Assembly: GCA_964553915.1 (NCBI GenBank) | Contig: CAZKMM010000011.1 | Coordinates: 1-33,227, forward strand | DNA: 33,227 nt | From: CAZKMM01 sp964553915 | GTDB lineage: Bacteria > RBG-13-61-14 > DRUE01 | Reading direction: 5' to 3' | Part shown: in pieces, positions 31,017 through 33,227 of the stretch | Layout: every line of letters begins with the position of its first letter | Numbering within the stretch: position 1 is the first letter of the stretch | Program-made: the position numbers and the translations under genes | The notes under the pieces: model-generated | Databases searched by the model: none | Told to the model about the DNA's origin: nothing | The model's input: the letters and a program-made list of their open reading frames with translations, nothing else

Positions 31017-32087
31017 TTATTCAAACACCCGAAGGGGCTGATTGCTGTGGCTGAGAATCTGGACTTTATTATTGCAGATAACCAAATCATCTTCAATTCG
31101 CACCCCGAGTTTTCCCGGGAGATAAATCCCCGGTTCAATGGTAAAGACCATTCCCGGCTCCAGGGTCATCTGGCTTTTGGGATGAATGCTGGGAAGCTCA
31201 TGCACTGCCAAGCCCAAGCCGTGCCCGAGCCCGTGCGAGAAATATCTGCCATAGCCTTTGCTTTTAATGTAATTTCTTGCCCGGGCATCTACCTCTTTTG
31301 CAGGAACCCCGGGAGATATTGCGGAAATCGCCTCTTTTTGAGCCCGAGAAATAATCTGATAAATCTCCCGGGCTTTCCTGCCCGGCTCACCCGCAGAGAC
31401 AGTCACGGTCAGGTCCGAAAAATAGCCATCATAACTGGCACCAAAATCTATTACCACCAGCTCGCCTTTTTTGATTTTCTTTTTAGTGGCTTTGGCATGA
31501 GGAAGAGAAGCCCGGGGACCGCTGGCAACAATGGTTTCAAAAGGGAAAAAGCCAGAGCCGGCTTTCCTCATCTGATATTCAAGCTCACCGGCAAAATCCA
31601 GCTCGCTAGCTCCTGCCCGAAAATGAACCAGAGCCCGCTCCAGAGCCTGTTCCGCGATTCTTACCGCCTTTTTTATTCTCTTTATCTCCTCCGGGCTCTT
31701 TCTTGCCCTCAGCTCCAGAAAAATCCCTCTGAGCCAGACAAATCTCACCCCTTTTAAAGAACCACGCAAATCCCGATAAAATTGATAAGTGACCGAGCCA
31801 GAATCCAGACCCAGCCTCTTAACTTTCAGCCGAGACAAAATCTCTGCTATGGCTGGTATTTTCTCCCGAAAAATCCTGCGAGAAAAACCCTGAACCTCCT
31901 TCTTGCTCTGTTCCTGATAGCGAGAATCAGTTAAAAACCAGCGAGCCTTCGGGCTAAAAATAACCGTCCCTTCACTTCCCCGAAACCCGGTTAAATACCA
32001 GACATCTGCCAGATTGGTGACCAGAAGGGCATCAAGGGATTTTTCTTCCAGAACCTGCTTGAGCTGGTCAAAAACTTTTCTGCTCAA
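31017..32087 (-). CDS. pepP: Xaa-Pro aminopeptidase (M24 family)
   Basis: A 356-residue M24B metallopeptidase removing N-terminal residues before proline. The creatinase-like N-terminal domain contains LDALLVTNLADVWYLTGFRGSEG. The catalytic domain has the dinuclear metal ligands: Asp in VVIDFGASYDGYFSDLT, His in HGLGHGLGLAVHE, Glu in FTIEPGIYLPG and GVRIEDD. I choose TTG at 32087, which overlaps the aroQ stop (TTGA) and gives the usual length; the frame is open upstream for 26 codons inside aroQ. aroQ-pepP-efp is a widely conserved gene order. Confidence 0.9.
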   Translation of the reverse strand: MSRKVFDQLKQVLEEKSLDALLVTNLADVWYLTGFRGSEGTVIFSPKARWFLTDSRYQEQSKKEVQGFSRRIFREKIPAIAEILSRLKVKRLGLDSGSVTYQFYRDLRGSLKGVRFVWLRGIFLELRARKSPEEIKRIKKAVRIAEQALERALVHFRAGASELDFAGELEYQMRKAGSGFFPFETIVASGPRASLPHAKATKKKIKKGELVVIDFGASYDGYFSDLTVTVSAGEPGRKAREIYQIISRAQKEAISAISPGVPAKEVDARARNYIKSKGYGRYFSHGLGHGLGLAVHELPSIHPKSQMTLEPGMVFTIEPGIYLPGKLGVRIEDDLVICNNKVQILSHSNQPLRVFE

Positions 32088-32533
32088 CTTTTCTCGGACT
32101 GCTCCTTTAAATACTCCACCAGAGCCTCTAAGCCCAGAAGATAACTGTTTGCTCCGAACCCACAAACCACTCCCAGAGCAATGTCAGAGAGGTAGGAATG
32201 ATGGCGAAATTGCTCCCGGGAAAAAATATTGGAAAGATGAACTTCCACAAAGGGAATTTTTACTGCCAGAAGGGCATCTCTGATCGCGATACTGGTATGA
32301 GTATAAGCACCTGCATTGATTAAAATCCCCTGACAGCTCCCAAAAGCAGATTGAATTTTATCCACCAGCTCGCCTTCAGAATTGGACTGAAAGAATTCCA
32401 GCTCCACCCCGAGCTTACTGGCGAGCTGTTTCAGGCTCTCTTCAATTTCTTTTAAAGAAACCGCTCCATAAAGCTCAGGCTGGCGGGCACCGAGCAGGTT
32501 AAGATTGGGACCATTTAAGACCAGGATTTTCAT
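32084..32533 (-). CDS. aroQ: Type II 3-dehydroquinate dehydratase
   Basis: A 149-residue enzyme of the shikimate pathway (EC 4.2.1.10). Family motifs: LNGPNLNLLGARQPELYG (with catalytic Tyr), FFQSNSEGELVDKIQ, INAGAYTHTSIAIRDAL, EVHLSNIFSREQFRHHSY and a terminal GFGANSYLLGLEAL. The usual NPGAYTHTS appears as NAGAYTHTS, a mild change. It lies 6 bp after the roadblock gene. The first gene of the aroQ-pepP-efp block. Confidence 0.93.
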   Translation of the reverse strand: MKILVLNGPNLNLLGARQPELYGAVSLKEIEESLKQLASKLGVELEFFQSNSEGELVDKIQSAFGSCQGILINAGAYTHTSIAIRDALLAVKIPFVEVHLSNIFSREQFRHHSYLSDIALGVVCGFGANSYLLGLEALVEYLKEQSEKS

Positions 32534-32539
32534 TCTTCT

Positions 32540-32899
32540 TTAAAGTTCTTCCCGAAGTCGGGGGAGATTCACCCGAAGCAGGTATCGGGCTTTACCGAAA
32601 TTACCATCCGGGGAGAGGATTAAACAGATAAAATAATCCGGGGTGATATTGCGAATCACCACCAGGAATCGGTCGGTAAGAAGGCTGAACTCCTCAAGGT
32701 TTCCGGAGCCGAACTTTTCCAGAGCCTGAGAGAGCTGAGCCAGAAGATTAGCATATTCCACTCCGAGCGTCTCCATATCCAGCTCCGCCCCCTCTTTTAA
32801 ATAGATGGTGAGAGGGATGCCGTCTCTTCCCATTATTGCCAAGCCCACTGCCCCGAAAACCTCTTCTACAATTTTCTGGGCAATTTCTTCAAAAATCAT
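32540..32899 (-). CDS. Roadblock/LC7-domain protein (MglB-like)
   Basis: A 119-residue single-domain Roadblock/LC7 protein. The fold is seen as a helix (EEIAQKIVEEVF), a strand-turn (GAVGLAIMGRDGIPLTIYL), a long amphipathic helix (VEYANLLAQLSQALEKFG) and C-terminal strands (EFSLLTDRFLVVIRNITPDYFICLILSP). Bacterial homologues act as activators of small GTPases such as MglA in polarity and motility; no GTPase of that kind is in the window. Its ATG overlaps the upstream TPR gene's stop (ATGA), so the two probably act together. Confidence 0.78.
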   Translation of the reverse strand: MIFEEIAQKIVEEVFGAVGLAIMGRDGIPLTIYLKEGAELDMETLGVEYANLLAQLSQALEKFGSGNLEEFSLLTDRFLVVIRNITPDYFICLILSPDGNFGKARYLLRVNLPRLREEL

Positions 32900-33144
32900 C
32901 TAGCCGGCTCCTTTTTAATTCTCTCCAGCATTCTGGTTAAAATCTGAATTTTCTCCTGCCTCTTTTCCGGAGAGCTGGTTTGAAAAAGCTCCCTTTCCAG
33001 CTCCTTTAATCTCTCCTTTACTTTCAGCTGGTGAGGATTTTTTGCTAAAAATTTCTCCAAGGTTAAAATTGCCTCTTCTATCTCTCCCTGCTGGTAATAT
33101 ACTTCTGCCAGCGTGGGACTTGCCAGCTCAGTCTCCTGATGCAT
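32896..33144 (-). CDS. Small TPR protein paired with the roadblock protein
   Basis: An 82-residue protein: one TPR-like unit (SPTLAEVYYQQGEIEEAILTLEKFLAKNPHQ) followed by a long charged helix. Short TPR proteins beginning SPTLAE occur next to roadblock proteins in several lineages. No SD precedes the ATG at 33144; the DNA upstream is AT-rich (AATAATTTTCTCA before the ATG). An AATAAT box 7 bp before the start could indicate leaderless transcription. It is the first gene of the operon leading to aroQ, pepP and efp. Confidence 0.7.
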   Translation of the reverse strand: MHQETELASPTLAEVYYQQGEIEEAILTLEKFLAKNPHQLKVKERLKELERELFQTSSPEKRQEKIQILTRMLERIKKEPAR

Positions 33145-33190
33145 TGAGAAAATTATTCTGAACTTTCACAACTTATTGATAATCCCACAT

Positions 33191-33223
33191 AGGAGGTAGC
33201 AGAGACCTCCTCCCCAAATGGGG
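33191..33223. repeat. Two adjacent inverted repeats at the window edge
   Basis: AGGAGGT (33191-33197) and ACCTCCT (33205-33211) form a 7-bp stem with a 7-base loop; immediately after, CCCC-AAAT-GGGG (33212-33223) forms a second dyad. No T-run follows on either strand. They lie upstream of the TPR-roadblock operon start and may continue beyond the window. Confidence 0.5.
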
Positions 33224-33227
33224 TATG

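Noticed and set aside
31047..31757. 236-codon plus-strand frame within pepP
   Set aside because: pepP has all metal ligands conserved in its own frame; the opposing frame has no recognisable features.
1..33227. CRISPR arrays, tRNA or rRNA genes, transposases, phage genes
   Set aside because: I looked for regularly spaced repeats, cloverleaf-like segments, conserved rRNA cores and transposase or integrase motifs and saw none.

Overview
This window looks like chromosomal DNA of an anaerobic, diderm (Gram-negative type), deep-branching bacterium, perhaps from a poorly cultured phylum. Anaerobic life is suggested by a four-subunit 2-oxoacid:ferredoxin oxidoreductase, ferrous-iron uptake (feoAB) and a cobalamin-dependent radical SAM enzyme. 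A diderm envelope is suggested by a lipoprotein with a reasonable lipobox, several signal peptides, a TatT-like periplasmic protein, MarC and PilZ. A phylum cannot be fixed from the sequence alone. Four-base palindromes are strikingly avoided (no ACGT seen, one TCGA, about three GGCC, ten GATC), a pattern often met in thermophiles and restriction-rich lineages. There are no rRNA or tRNA genes, no CRISPR array, no insertion sequences and no phage genes. Coding density is very high.

Layout, left to right. (1) The 3' end of an unrecognised gene with a terminator (1-283). (2) A plus-strand operon with a well-formed promoter: lipoprotein, MmgE/PrpD protein, TPR-PsbP-like secreted protein, B12-binding radical SAM enzyme (340-4713). 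(3) A minus-strand operon, marC - secreted unknown - GT-C glycosyltransferase - ImmA/IrrE peptidase - EpmA-like EF-P lysyl ligase (9474 down to 4685). (4) A plus-strand operon divergent from it: ferredoxin, alpha (VorB type), beta and gamma subunits of a 2-oxoacid oxidoreductase, a double-ACT protein and a small membrane protein (9622-13118). (5) A long minus-strand operon, 22184 down to 13092: a 30-residue bS22/COX24-like ribosomal protein, PilZ, Memo, hisB, hisH, a cysteine-containing exported protein, hisA, TatT-like, metW, a PP-loop sulfurtransferase, a ThiF/MoeB-like E1 enzyme and aconitase. (6) plsY and an unusual membrane protein with a C-terminal OmpR-type winged helix (minus), separated from RNase R (plus) by the only gene-free stretch over 300 bp. 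(7) The iron operon dtxR-feoA-feoB (minus), with a perfect 14-bp palindrome overlapping its promoter. (8) A minus-strand operon TPR - roadblock/LC7 - aroQ - pepP - efp - URO-D-family protein (33144 down to 29305).

Functional threads. EF-P has lysine at its modification position and the window carries a matching EpmA-like ligase, but no EpmB is seen. The 2-oxoacid oxidoreductase resembles the branched-chain (VOR) type and is coupled to a possible amino-acid-sensing ACT protein. The his genes are an incomplete set (hisB, hisH, hisA, no hisF) inside a mixed operon. Most neighbours in an operon overlap by 1-11 bases or sit within a few bases, often as ATGA and twice as TTGA. All three convergent gene pairs overlap or abut at their 3' ends, leaving no room for ordinary terminators.
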